Counted from the first letter of the stretch, positions 1-5,598 are shown. The stretch is 6,571 bases of DNA from Clostridiales bacterium (GCA_019418525.1 DYBS01000126.1:1-6571), one strand, 5' to 3'. Numbers and translations are program-made. The notes: generated by a model not told the origin, from the sequence alone.

Positions 1-427
1 TGACGCCCAGCTCCCGCTGCTCCAGGCTCTCGCCCACGCAGACGATGGGGTACAGACCGGCCTCCAGGGCGGCGTGGACCTTCTTGTTGACGGTGAAGTC
101 GGTCTCGTTGTAGTAGGTACGGCGCTCGGAGTGGCCGATGATGACGTACTTCACGCCCAGCTCCTTGAGCATCTCGGCGGAAACCTCGCCGGTGTAGGCG
201 CCGTGAGACTCGTAATGCACGTTCTCCGCACCGATAGCCACGCGGCACTCCTTGAACAGGCGCACAGCAGCCGGAATGTTCACATAAGGCACACACAGCA
301 CCACTTCGCACCACTTGGGCTTGCCCAGCAGGGGCTTGAGCTCCTCAGCGAAGGCGCGGGTCTCAGACAGGGTCTTGTTCATCTTCCAGTTGCCGGCGAT
401 GATCGTCTTACGGTATCTTCTGTTCAT
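1..427 (-). CDS. tpiA: Triosephosphate isomerase TpiA, N-terminal part (cut by window edge)
   Basis: TpiA interconverts dihydroxyacetone phosphate and glyceraldehyde 3-phosphate in cytosolic glycolysis/gluconeogenesis. The 142 codons visible (of about 250 in the family) read as a clean TIM barrel N-terminal half: AGNWKMNK at residues 11-18 with catalytic Lys15; GAENVHYESHGAYTGEVS at 66-83, matching the conserved strand/loop around the dimer interface; and IIGHSERR at 96-103 with electrophilic His99. The catalytic Glu region (YEPVWAIGTG) and the phosphate-gripping loop lie beyond the left edge. The ATG start at 427-425 gives the family-typical N-terminus. An AGGAGG-type RBS (439-445 on the plus numbering) lies 11 nt upstream, which is slightly long. 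It follows pgk in the same direction after a 282-bp spacer, and it has its own promoter there, so it can be made independently of pgk. Identification is secure; only completeness is unknown. Confidence 0.97.
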   Translation of the reverse strand, partial: MNRRYRKTIIAGNWKMNKTLSETRAFAEELKPLLGKPKWCEVVLCVPYVNIPAAVRLFKECRVAIGAENVHYESHGAYTGEVSAEMLKELGVKYVIIGHSERRTYYNETDFTVNKKVHAALEAGLYPIVCVGESLEQRELGV

Positions 428-447
428 TGGATAATTTGCCTCCTCAT
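424..447 (-). CDS. Possible 7-codon leader minicistron overlapping the tpiA start
   Basis: An ATG at 447-445 opens a seven-residue frame (MRRQIIQ) whose TGA stop (426-424) overlaps the tpiA ATG as ATGA, the usual arrangement for translational coupling. Its AGG AGG codons are the tpiA Shine-Dalgarno sequence itself. Only a weak purine stretch (GAAGAA) precedes it, so it may not be translated. The sequence pattern is seen directly; a role in reinitiation is inference, and a chance ORF is quite possible. Confidence 0.2.
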   Translation of the reverse strand: MRRQIIQ

Positions 448-491
448 GGTTCTTCGTGCAGTATTGCAGCGGCACGGTCAAACAGTTTCAC

Positions 492-529
492 GAATTGGGC
501 CGGAGGTATGCACACTTCCGGCCCAATTC
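492..529 (-). promoter_or_regulatory. Long stem-loop at the predicted 5' end of the tpiA transcript
   Basis: Inverted repeat with 15-nt arms (492-506 and 515-529) and an 8-nt loop; 14 Watson-Crick pairs and one G-T. It starts about one base from the predicted tpiA transcription start (about 527-528), so the mRNA would begin with this stem. No T-run follows it on the minus strand, so it is not a terminator for pgk; on the plus strand the flank is only moderately T-rich and no gene reads into it. It could protect the 5' end from RNase J-type decay, or the DNA dyad could be an operator covering +1 to about +38. Confidence 0.75.
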
Positions 530-533
530 AATT

Positions 534-561
534 ATTTTACGTTATCCGCTTGGATTGTCAA
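534..561 (-). promoter_or_regulatory. Sigma-A promoter of tpiA
   Basis: On the minus strand a perfect -35 TTGACA (561-556) is followed after 16 bp by TAAAAT (539-534). This is the best -35 match in the window. It lies about 100 bp upstream of the tpiA ATG, in AT-richer DNA than the flanking genes. The predicted start is near 527-528. It implies that tpiA can be transcribed separately from pgk. Confidence 0.8.
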
Positions 562-709
562 GCGTTTTCCCGCAATTTCTCCGCGCTTTTCGTAAAATCA
601 GGTCTGAAAACGGTTCAAACCGCCCGCCGTCCGACCGGATTTGGCAGGTCGCGCGCATTTTGTCCATTGCCTGGACGGTGTCCACGGTGCTGCGGGCGCT
701 CTGCGCCTC

Positions 710-1981
710 TTAGGCGTCCAGCAGGCAGGCCACGCCGGGCAGCTCCTTGCCCTCCATGAACTCCAGGGAGGCGCCGCCGCCGGTGGAGATATGGGTCATC
801 TTGTCGGCATAGCCCAGCTGCTGCACGGCGGCCGCGGAGTCACCGCCGCCAATGATGGTGATGGCGCTGGTCTCGCTCAGAGCCTTGGCCACAGCCTCGG
901 TGCCCTTGGCAAAGGCAGGGAACTCAAACACGCCCATGGGGCCATTCCAGATGACGGTGCCGGCGCCCTTCACGGCGTCGCAGTACAGCTTCACGGTCTC
1001 AGGCCCGATGTCCAGGCCCTGCCAGCCGTCGGGGATCTCGCCGTTCTTGACCACCTTGCTCTCGGCGTCGGCGGCAAAGGCGTTGGCCACCACGGTGTCC
1101 ACGGGCAGCAGGAGCTTGACGCCCTTCTCAGCGGCCTTCTTCACCATGTCGTTGGCGTACCCCTCCCAGTCGGCCTCCAGCAGGCTGTCGCCCACCTTGC
1201 CGCCCTGAGCGGCGGAGAAGGTGTAGGCCATACCGCCGCCGATGATGATGGTGTCGGCGATCTCCAGGAGGTTATTGATGACGCCGATCTTGGAGGAGAC
1301 CTTGCTGCCGCCCAGGATGGCCACCAGGGGACGCTTGGGATTGGCCAGAGCGCCGCCGATGATCTCCAGCTCCTTCTGGATCAGGAAGCCGCTGACGGCG
1401 GGCAGGTACTCGGCCACGCCGGCGGTGGAGGCGTGGGCGCGGTGCACGGCGCCGAAGGCGTCGGACACATAGATCTCAGCCATGGAAGCCATCTTCTTGG
1501 CCAGCTCGGGATCGTTCTTGGTCTCGCCCTTCTCGAAGCGGGTGTTCTCCAGCAGCAGGATCTGGCCGGGCTTCAGCGCGGCGGCCTTGGCCATGGCGTC
1601 GGGACCCACCACATCGTCGGCCATGATGACCTCCTTGCCCAGCAGCTCGCTCAGGCGCTTGGCCACGGGCTTCAGGGACAGCTGAGCCAGGGACTTCTTC
1701 CACTGCTCCTCGGTGATGGAGGCGGGGTCCTTGCCCTTCTCAGCCTGCTTCTTCACATAAGAGTCGAAGGTGGCGACGGGCTTGCCCATGTGGGAGCAGG
1801 CGATGACGGCGGCATTCTGCTCCAGCAGGTACTGGATGGTGGGCAGGGCGGCGCGGATGCGCTTGTCGTCGGTGATGACGCCGCTGCCGTCCTTGGCCAT
1901 GGGCACGTTGAAGTCGCAGCGCAGCAGGACCTTCTTGCCCTTAACGTCGATGTCCTTGACGGTCTTCTTATTGTAGTTCAT
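710..1981 (-). CDS. pgk: Phosphoglycerate kinase Pgk with an extended N-domain loop
   Basis: Pgk transfers phosphate from 1,3-bisphosphoglycerate to ADP, the first ATP-yielding step of glycolysis, in the cytosol. N-domain: RCDFNVP at residues 21-27, DDKRIRAALPT at 38-48 and SHMGKP at 63-68 (usually SHLGRP) form the 3-phosphoglycerate site. C-domain: GGSKVSSKI, NGPMGVFE (346-353), GGGDS (378-382) and STGGGASLE (399-407) mark the nucleotide side and the hinge. Its 423 residues exceed the usual 390-400; the surplus is a charged, helix-like insert at about 69-99, between SHMGKP and LSLKPVAKRL. The ATG at 1981 has an AAAGGAG RBS (1991-1997) 9 nt upstream and gives the family N-terminus. It lies 61 bp after trmL with no promoter visible between, so co-transcription with trmL is likely. 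The downstream spacer holds no clear terminator. Confidence 0.98.
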   Translation of the reverse strand: MNYNKKTVKDIDVKGKKVLLRCDFNVPMAKDGSGVITDDKRIRAALPTIQYLLEQNAAVIACSHMGKPVATFDSYVKKQAEKGKDPASITEEQWKKSLAQLSLKPVAKRLSELLGKEVIMADDVVGPDAMAKAAALKPGQILLLENTRFEKGETKNDPELAKKMASMAEIYVSDAFGAVHRAHASTAGVAEYLPAVSGFLIQKELEIIGGALANPKRPLVAILGGSKVSSKIGVINNLLEIADTIIIGGGMAYTFSAAQGGKVGDSLLEADWEGYANDMVKKAAEKGVKLLLPVDTVVANAFAADAESKVVKNGEIPDGWQGLDIGPETVKLYCDAVKGAGTVIWNGPMGVFEFPAFAKGTEAVAKALSETSAITIIGGGDSAAAVQQLGYADKMTHISTGGGASLEFMEGKELPGVACLLDA

Positions 1982-2042
1982 GTCAATTGACTCCTTTCAG
2001 ATTCCGCTAACTGGAAGTTCGGAGAAGAATGGGACGAAGCTG

Positions 2043-2522
2043 TCACTCCTCCGCGCCGGATAGGTCCAGCCCGGGGAAATTCCACTGGCGCAGCGCCTCG
2101 AAGGCCAGCACAGCCACCGAGTTGGCCAGGTTCAGACAGCGTGCCCCCTCCCGAATGGGGATACGGATGCACCGCTCGGGAAACGCCGAGCGCAGAGACT
2201 CGGGCAGACCGGCGGTCTCCTTCCCGAAGAGCAACCAGCAGTCCGGGCGAAACTCCGCCTCCGTATAGGGGCGCGGGGCTTTGGCGGTGGCGAGCCACAG
2301 ATCCGTGGCGCCGGTGCGCGCGAAGAAATCTTCCATGTTCTCATACACATGGAGATCCACCATATGCCAGTAATCCAGTCCGGCTCGCTTGACCGCCTTG
2401 TCGCTGATGTCGAAGCCCAGAGGTTTGATGAGGTGCAGCCGACTGCGCGTGGCCGCGCAGGTCCGGGCGATGTTGCCTGTATTCATGGGGATCTCAGGCT
2501 CCACCAGTACGATATTCAGCAC
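2043..2522 (-). CDS. trmL: tRNA (cytidine(34)-2'-O)-methyltransferase TrmL (SPOUT family)
   Basis: TrmL methylates the 2'-OH of the wobble nucleotide 34 in certain leucine tRNAs (as characterised in E. coli YibK/TrmL), using S-adenosylmethionine. The 159 residues match the family length (about 155-160). Visible SPOUT landmarks: EPEIPMNTGNIARTC at 8-22, LIKPLGFDISDKAVKRAGLDYW at 31-52, FGKETAGLP at 99-107, and the C-terminal trefoil-knot cofactor segment from IPIREG at 121-126 to RCLNLANSVAVL at about 128-139. The start is GTG (2522-2520): it gives the standard MLNIVLVEPE N-terminus, has GAGG 7 nt upstream, and an in-frame stop sits four codons before it. It is first in the minus-strand run trmL-pgk and is divergent from proB. 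Clostridial tRNA targets are assumed by homology. Confidence 0.95.
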   Translation of the reverse strand: MLNIVLVEPEIPMNTGNIARTCAATRSRLHLIKPLGFDISDKAVKRAGLDYWHMVDLHVYENMEDFFARTGATDLWLATAKAPRPYTEAEFRPDCWLLFGKETAGLPESLRSAFPERCIRIPIREGARCLNLANSVAVLAFEALRQWNFPGLDLSGAEE

Positions 2523-2529
2523 ATGACCA

Positions 2530-2533
2530 CCTC
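2530..2533 (-). promoter_or_regulatory. RBS fixing the GTG start of trmL
   Basis: GAGG 7 nt before the GTG. The nearest in-frame upstream codons run into a TGA, so no alternative upstream start exists. Confidence 0.65.
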
Positions 2534-2546
2534 ATCTATCTGCAGT

Positions 2547-2563
2547 TCCGTCCCATTGACGGA
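2547..2563 (-). promoter_or_regulatory. Short stem-loop at the predicted 5' end of the trmL transcript
   Basis: On the minus strand TCCGTC (2563-2558) pairs with GACGGA (2552-2547) across a 5-nt loop. The predicted transcription start is about 2561, so the stem would lie at the extreme 5' end, as at tpiA. Six perfect pairs are modest evidence; the placement is what makes it notable. Confidence 0.45.
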
Positions 2564-2567
2564 GCAT

Positions 2568-2596
2568 ATTGTACTCCAATTTAGCCGGAATTTCAA
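2568..2596 (-). promoter_or_regulatory. Sigma-A promoter of trmL(-pgk)
   Basis: Minus strand -35 TTGAAA (2596-2591), 17-bp spacer, -10 TACAAT (2573-2568): five of six matches in each hexamer at the ideal spacing. It gives a leader of about 39 nt before the GTG. It lies back to back with the proB promoter, about 83 bp between the two -35 boxes. Confidence 0.8.
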
Positions 2597-2679
2597 TAAC
2601 AACTCCCGCGAAAAGCGTACAAAAATTTCAACTTCGACCCCATATTTCTGCCTTTTCCTCTCAACTGCAAAGTTTAGTC

Positions 2680-2708
2680 TTTATTCAATTGGGTTTCTAT
2701 GCTATACT
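2680..2708 (+). promoter_or_regulatory. Extended -10 promoter of proBA
   Basis: TGC-TATACT (2700-2708) is an extended -10 element (TGn plus five of six -10 matches). The -35 position at 17 bp holds only a weak TTTATT (2680-2685), as is common with extended -10 promoters. The predicted start is near 2715. This places the upstream ATG at 2699 outside the transcript and supports the GTG at 2759 as the proB start. Confidence 0.7.
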
Positions 2709-2724
2709 TTTCCCATCTCAAGAC

Positions 2725-2749
2725 CCGGCCTTCCAAAGGAGAGGGCCGG
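2725..2749 (+). promoter_or_regulatory. Leader stem-loop partly masking the proB ribosome binding site
   Basis: CCGGCCTTC (2725-2733) pairs with GAGGGCCGG (2741-2749): nine pairs including one G-T, with loop CAAAGGA (2734-2740). The loop displays one purine Shine-Dalgarno-like stretch, and the 3' arm takes in the first two bases of the GGAG (2748-2751) that is best spaced for the GTG. The pairing is seen directly; an effect on translation is inference. The leader (about 44 nt) is too short for a T-box or a typical riboswitch. Confidence 0.5.
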
Positions 2750-2751
2750 AG
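2748..2751 (+). promoter_or_regulatory. RBS fixing the GTG start of proB
   Basis: GGAG 7 nt before the GTG at 2759. A second, more distant AAAGGAG (2735-2741) lies in the leader hairpin. Confidence 0.6.
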
Positions 2752-2758
2752 CGGGAGC

Positions 2759-3574
2759 GTGAAGAATTTGAACGCAGAAACGAAGCCGCAGCGCATCGTT
2801 GTGAAGGTGGGCACCTCCACCCTCACCCGTTCCAGCGGCAGCATGAATTTACAGAACATGGAACGCCTTACCCGGACCTTGGCTGATCTGAAGGGGATGG
2901 GCCACGAGATCATCCTGGTCTCCTCCGGCGCCATCGGCGTGGGTACCAAGAAGCTGCGCCTGAAGGAGCGCCCCACCGAGCTGCGTATGAAGCAGGCCAC
3001 CGCCGCTGTGGGTCAGTGTATGATCATGCACATCTATGACAAGCTTTTCTCTGAGTACAACCGCACCGTGGCCCAGATCCTCCTCACCGGTGACGACGTG
3101 GAGGACCCGGTGCGCTCTGCTCACCTGTCCAGCACCTTCTCCGCACTGCTGGAGCTGGGGGTCATCCCGGTGGTGAACGAGAACGACTCGGTGTCCTCCG
3201 CCGAGATCGAGACCGGCCACTGCAAAGTCCTGGGCGACAACGACACCCTGTCCGCCATCGTGGCCCGGCTGTGCGGGGCCGACCTGCTGGTGCTGCTCAG
3301 CGATATCGACGGTCTCTACGACGCCGACCCCCGCACCCACCCCGACGCCAAACTCATCCACCATGTCTCGGCCATCACCCCGGAGCTCCGGGCCATGGCC
3401 GGCGGCGCGGGCACCTGGCGCGGTACCGGCGGCATGGCCACCAAGCTCAACGCCGCCCAGCTGGCCCTGGATGCCGGCTTCGATATGGTTATCTCCAATG
3501 GAGCTCGCATGGAGGATCTCTACGACATTGTGGCAGGCAAAAACATTGGTACCCGCTTTTCCATCAAACACTGA
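2759..3574 (+). CDS. proB: Glutamate 5-kinase ProB, short form without PUA domain
   Basis: ProB phosphorylates the gamma-carboxyl of L-glutamate with ATP, the first and normally proline-inhibited step of proline synthesis in the cytosol. From the GTG the protein has 271 residues, all amino-acid-kinase domain: VVKVGTSTLT at 14-23 (Lys16 at the phosphate site), LVSSGAIGVG at 53-62, VVNENDSV at 138-145 and LGDNDTLSAIVA at 158-169 (glutamate site), LLSDIDGLYDADPR at 179-192, and GTGGMATKL at 222-230 (Lys229, nucleotide side). It ends right after the kinase fold. The roughly 100-residue PUA domain of the E. coli enzyme (367 aa) is absent, as in several other Firmicute ProBs. An in-frame ATG at 2699 would add 20 unconserved residues but overlaps the promoter. 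proA follows 49 bp later on the same strand, forming a proBA operon. Confidence 0.96.
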   Translation: MKNLNAETKPQRIVVKVGTSTLTRSSGSMNLQNMERLTRTLADLKGMGHEIILVSSGAIGVGTKKLRLKERPTELRMKQATAAVGQCMIMHIYDKLFSEYNRTVAQILLTGDDVEDPVRSAHLSSTFSALLELGVIPVVNENDSVSSAEIETGHCKVLGDNDTLSAIVARLCGADLLVLLSDIDGLYDADPRTHPDAKLIHHVSAITPELRAMAGGAGTWRGTGGMATKLNAAQLALDAGFDMVISNGARMEDLYDIVAGKNIGTRFSIKH

Positions 3575-3592
3575 CCGGGTCATGGCACCCGG
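3575..3592 (+). other. Intercistronic stem-loop between proB and proA
   Basis: Directly after the proB stop, CCGGGT (3575-3580) pairs perfectly with ACCCGG (3587-3592) across a 6-nt loop. No T-run follows, so it should not stop transcription. It could act as a 3'-end stabiliser or processing boundary between the two coding regions. The six pairs are seen; the role is inference. Confidence 0.45.
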
Positions 3593-3623
3593 CCCATCCG
3601 CAATTGAAAAGGAGTGAAGCAGT

Positions 3624-4871
3624 ATGACACAGCTGGAAACTCAGGGCTTGGCCGCCAAGGCCGCCGAGCGCGTCCTGGCCGTAGCGGGCTCGGCCCGCAA
3701 GAACGCGGCCCTGGAGGCCATCGCCTCCGCACTGGAGCGCCGGAAACAGGAGGTCCTCTCCGCCAACGCTGAGGACCTCTCCGCCGCCCGCGCCGCCGGG
3801 CTCCGCCCCGCCATGCTGGACCGTCTGGCCCTGGATGAGGGGCGCATGGCCGGTATCGTGGACGGTGTCCGCCAGGTAAAGGCGCTCCCCGACCCCATCG
3901 GGCAGGTCACCCGCATGTTCAACCACGCCAACGGCATGACCATCGGCAAACGCCGGGTCCCCCTGGGTGTCATCGGCATTATCTACGAAGCCCGGCCCAA
4001 CGTCACCGTGGACGCCGCCGCGCTGTGTCTCAAGTCAGGCAACGCGGTGATCCTCCGGGGTGGCAAGGAGGCCTTCCGCTCCAGCTGCGCCATGGTGGCC
4101 ATCATGCGAGATGCCCTGGAGGAGGCCGGCCTCCCCCGAGATTGCATCGCTCTGGTCCACGATACCAGCCGAGAGAGCGCCACGGCCCTGATGAACCTGA
4201 CGGAGTATCTGGATGTGCTCATCCCCCGGGGCGGCGGCGGGCTCATCCGCTCGGTGGTGGAGAATGCCCGGGTCCCCGTCATCCAGACCGGCGTGGGCAT
4301 CTGCCACATCTATGTGGATGGGGAGGCCGACCTGGATATGGCCGGGCGCATCCTCTTCAACGCCAAGTGCTCCCGCCCGTCGGTGTGCAACGCCGCCGAG
4401 TGCGTGCTGGTGGACCGGGCGGTAGCCGCCGACTTTCTGCCCATGGCCTGGGAGCTCTTAAAAACCAAGAACGTGGAGCTGCGTGGCTGCCCCGAGACCC
4501 GGGCCATCCTGGGCGACTGGGTGAAGCCCGCCTCCCCCGAGGACTGGGATACCGAATTTCTGGACTACATTTTGGCCTGTAAGGTCGTCTCCGGCCCCGA
4601 TGAGGCCATCGACTTCATCGCCAAGCACAGCTCCGGCCACTCCGAAGCCATCGTCACCAACAACTACTTCACTGCCCAGCGCTTTCTCAACGAGGTAGAC
4701 GCGGCGGCGGTTTACGTGAACGCCTCCACCCGCTTCACCGACGGCGGAGAGTTCGGCCTGGGAGCCGAGATCGGCATCTCCACCCAGAAGATGCACGCCC
4801 GGGGCCCCATGGGACTGGAGGAGCTGACCAGCAGCAAGTACATCATCTATGGCACCGGCCAGATCCGCTGA
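3624..4871 (+). CDS. proA: Gamma-glutamyl phosphate reductase ProA
   Basis: ProA reduces gamma-glutamyl phosphate with NADPH to glutamate 5-semialdehyde, which cyclises to pyrroline-5-carboxylate; it takes the labile product of ProB, commonly as a partner enzyme. Its 415 residues match the usual 410-420. Aldehyde-dehydrogenase-fold landmarks: VPLGVIGIIYEARPNVTVD at 112-130, LKSGNAVILRGGKEA at 136-150, IPRGGGGLIR at 200-209, the catalytic nucleophile Cys255 in RPSVCNAAE, HSSGHSEAIVT at 335-345, and STRFTDGGEFGLGAEIGIST at 368-387. The ATG at 3624 has AAAAGGAG (3607-3614) 9 nt upstream and gives the expected N-terminus. It is the last gene of the proBA unit and is followed 19 bp later by a strong stem-loop before convergent udk. 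Nothing is missing or broken. Confidence 0.98.
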   Translation: MTQLETQGLAAKAAERVLAVAGSARKNAALEAIASALERRKQEVLSANAEDLSAARAAGLRPAMLDRLALDEGRMAGIVDGVRQVKALPDPIGQVTRMFNHANGMTIGKRRVPLGVIGIIYEARPNVTVDAAALCLKSGNAVILRGGKEAFRSSCAMVAIMRDALEEAGLPRDCIALVHDTSRESATALMNLTEYLDVLIPRGGGGLIRSVVENARVPVIQTGVGICHIYVDGEADLDMAGRILFNAKCSRPSVCNAAECVLVDRAVAADFLPMAWELLKTKNVELRGCPETRAILGDWVKPASPEDWDTEFLDYILACKVVSGPDEAIDFIAKHSSGHSEAIVTNNYFTAQRFLNEVDAAAVYVNASTRFTDGGEFGLGAEIGISTQKMHARGPMGLEELTSSKYIIYGTGQIR

Positions 4872-4889
4872 GCCGTTCCCAAAACACAG

Positions 4890-4921
4890 AAGAGGCGTCC
4901 GCCAGATGGTGGACGCCTCTT
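4890..4921. terminator. Bidirectional terminator stem-loop between proA and udk
   Basis: AAGAGGCGTCC (4890-4900) pairs perfectly with GGACGCCTCTT (4911-4921); three more pairs (one G-T) close an AGAT loop, giving a 14-bp stem. On the plus strand the stem ends CTCTT and is followed by AGTTTAT; on the minus strand it is followed by CTGTGTTTT. Both T-tracts are broken, but the stem is strong and sits between two convergent genes, 18 bp past the proA stop and 20 bp past the udk stop. Confidence 0.85.
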
Positions 4922-4941
4922 AGTTTATCCCAGATTCCCGG

Positions 4942-5559
4942 TTATACTTCCCCGATGTGGCTGCGGATGCGCTCCATGATCATGTCAAGCGCCACCAGAT
5001 TGTGCCCGCCCTCCAGGACGATGATATCGGCACAGCGCTTGGAGGGCTCCACAAACTGCTCGTGCATGGGTTTCACTGTGGTGAGGTACTGGTTCACCAC
5101 CGAGTCCAGAGAGCGCCCCCGCTCCTTCACGTCCCGCAGGATGCGCCGCAGAATGCGCACATCCGCGTCGGTATCCACGAAGATCTTGATATCCATCAGG
5201 TCCCGCAGGGCTTTGTTCTCAAAGATGAGGATGCCCTCCACCAGGATCACCTTGGTGGGGCGGACCTCCAGCCGCTCCGTCCCCCGGTTGTGGATGGTGT
5301 AGTCGTAGACCGGACAGTAGATCGTCTCCCCCCGCCGCAGGGCCTCCAGGTCCCGAATCATCAAATCGGTATCAAAGGCGTCCGGGTGGTCGTAGTTGAG
5401 CTTACAGCGCTCCTCGTAGGGCATGTCGTCGTGCTGCTTGTAGTAGTTGTCGTGGTACAGGACGCTGACGTTGTCCCCGAAGCGCTCCTTCAGCCGCCGG
5501 GTCAGCGTGGTCTTGCCCGAGCCGGTCCCGCCTGCGATGCCGATGACCATGGTATCCAT
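4942..5559 (-). CDS. udk: Uridine kinase Udk
   Basis: Udk phosphorylates uridine (and cytidine) to UMP/CMP with ATP or GTP, in cytosolic pyrimidine salvage. From the ATG at 5559 it has 205 residues, typical of the family (about 205-215). P-loop GGTGSGKTT at 10-18 (Lys16); HDNYYK at 36-41; NYDHPDAFD at 55-63; YDYTIHNR at 85-92 in the nucleoside-binding region; VEGILIF at 107-113 (Walker B-like); an arginine-rich lid around RRILRDVKERGRS; and LEGGHNLVALDMI near the C-terminus. An ATG 60 bp further upstream is in frame, but it lies upstream of the predicted promoter start and would add unconserved residues. The chosen start has GGAAGGGG about 10 nt upstream. It is convergent with proA and lies downstream of the chromate-transporter pair, with its own promoter. 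Confidence 0.96.
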   Translation of the reverse strand: MDTMVIGIAGGTGSGKTTLTRRLKERFGDNVSVLYHDNYYKQHDDMPYEERCKLNYDHPDAFDTDLMIRDLEALRRGETIYCPVYDYTIHNRGTERLEVRPTKVILVEGILIFENKALRDLMDIKIFVDTDADVRILRRILRDVKERGRSLDSVVNQYLTTVKPMHEQFVEPSKRCADIIVLEGGHNLVALDMIMERIRSHIGEV

Positions 5560-5589
5560 AAGATCCGAGCCCCTTCCTCTGTTTTCCCC

Positions 5590-5598
5590 AGTATAGCA
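5590..5598 (-). promoter_or_regulatory. Extended -10 promoter of udk
   Basis: Minus strand TGC-TATACT (5598-5590), the same extended -10 as before proB. No good -35 is present: at 17 bp lies TGTGCG, and TTGTGC fits only with a 19-bp spacer. The predicted start is about 5583, giving a leader of roughly 24 nt before the ATG at 5559. The TGC edge touches the stem-loop at 5598-5637. Confidence 0.6.

Noticed and set aside
492..533. Hairpin at 492-529 as the pgk terminator
   Set aside because: No T-run follows on the minus strand, it lies about 180 bp past the pgk stop, and it is downstream of the tpiA promoter, so termination here would silence tpiA.
74..595. 173-codon plus-strand ORF antisense to tpiA
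   Set aside because: It covers the tpiA coding region and then its promoter and leader hairpin. The tpiA reading has catalytic motifs and an RBS.
603..640. Small CGGTTTGAACCG dyad followed by TTTT after pgk as a terminator
   Set aside because: The perfect stem is only four or five bases with a very small loop, and larger foldings need several mismatches. Too weak to call.
641..1990. 449-codon plus-strand ORF antisense to pgk
   Set aside because: It mirrors pgk almost exactly and is rich in Gly, Ala, Leu, His and Val, the usual product of reading the complement of GC3-biased codons. Pgk on the other strand has full family motifs and an RBS.
2699..2758. Upstream in-frame ATG as the proB start (20 extra residues)
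   Set aside because: The ATG lies inside the extended -10 promoter, upstream of the predicted transcription start, and the extra residues look like translated promoter and leader. The GTG at 2759 has a well-spaced GGAG.
2709..2758. T-box or proline-responsive riboswitch in the proB leader
   Set aside because: The predicted leader is only about 44 nt, with no T-box sequence, specifier loop or terminator/antiterminator pair.
2849..3583. 244-codon minus-strand ORF antisense to proB
   Set aside because: It is a shadow of proB with Gly/His/Val-rich composition, no RBS support and no recognisable domain.
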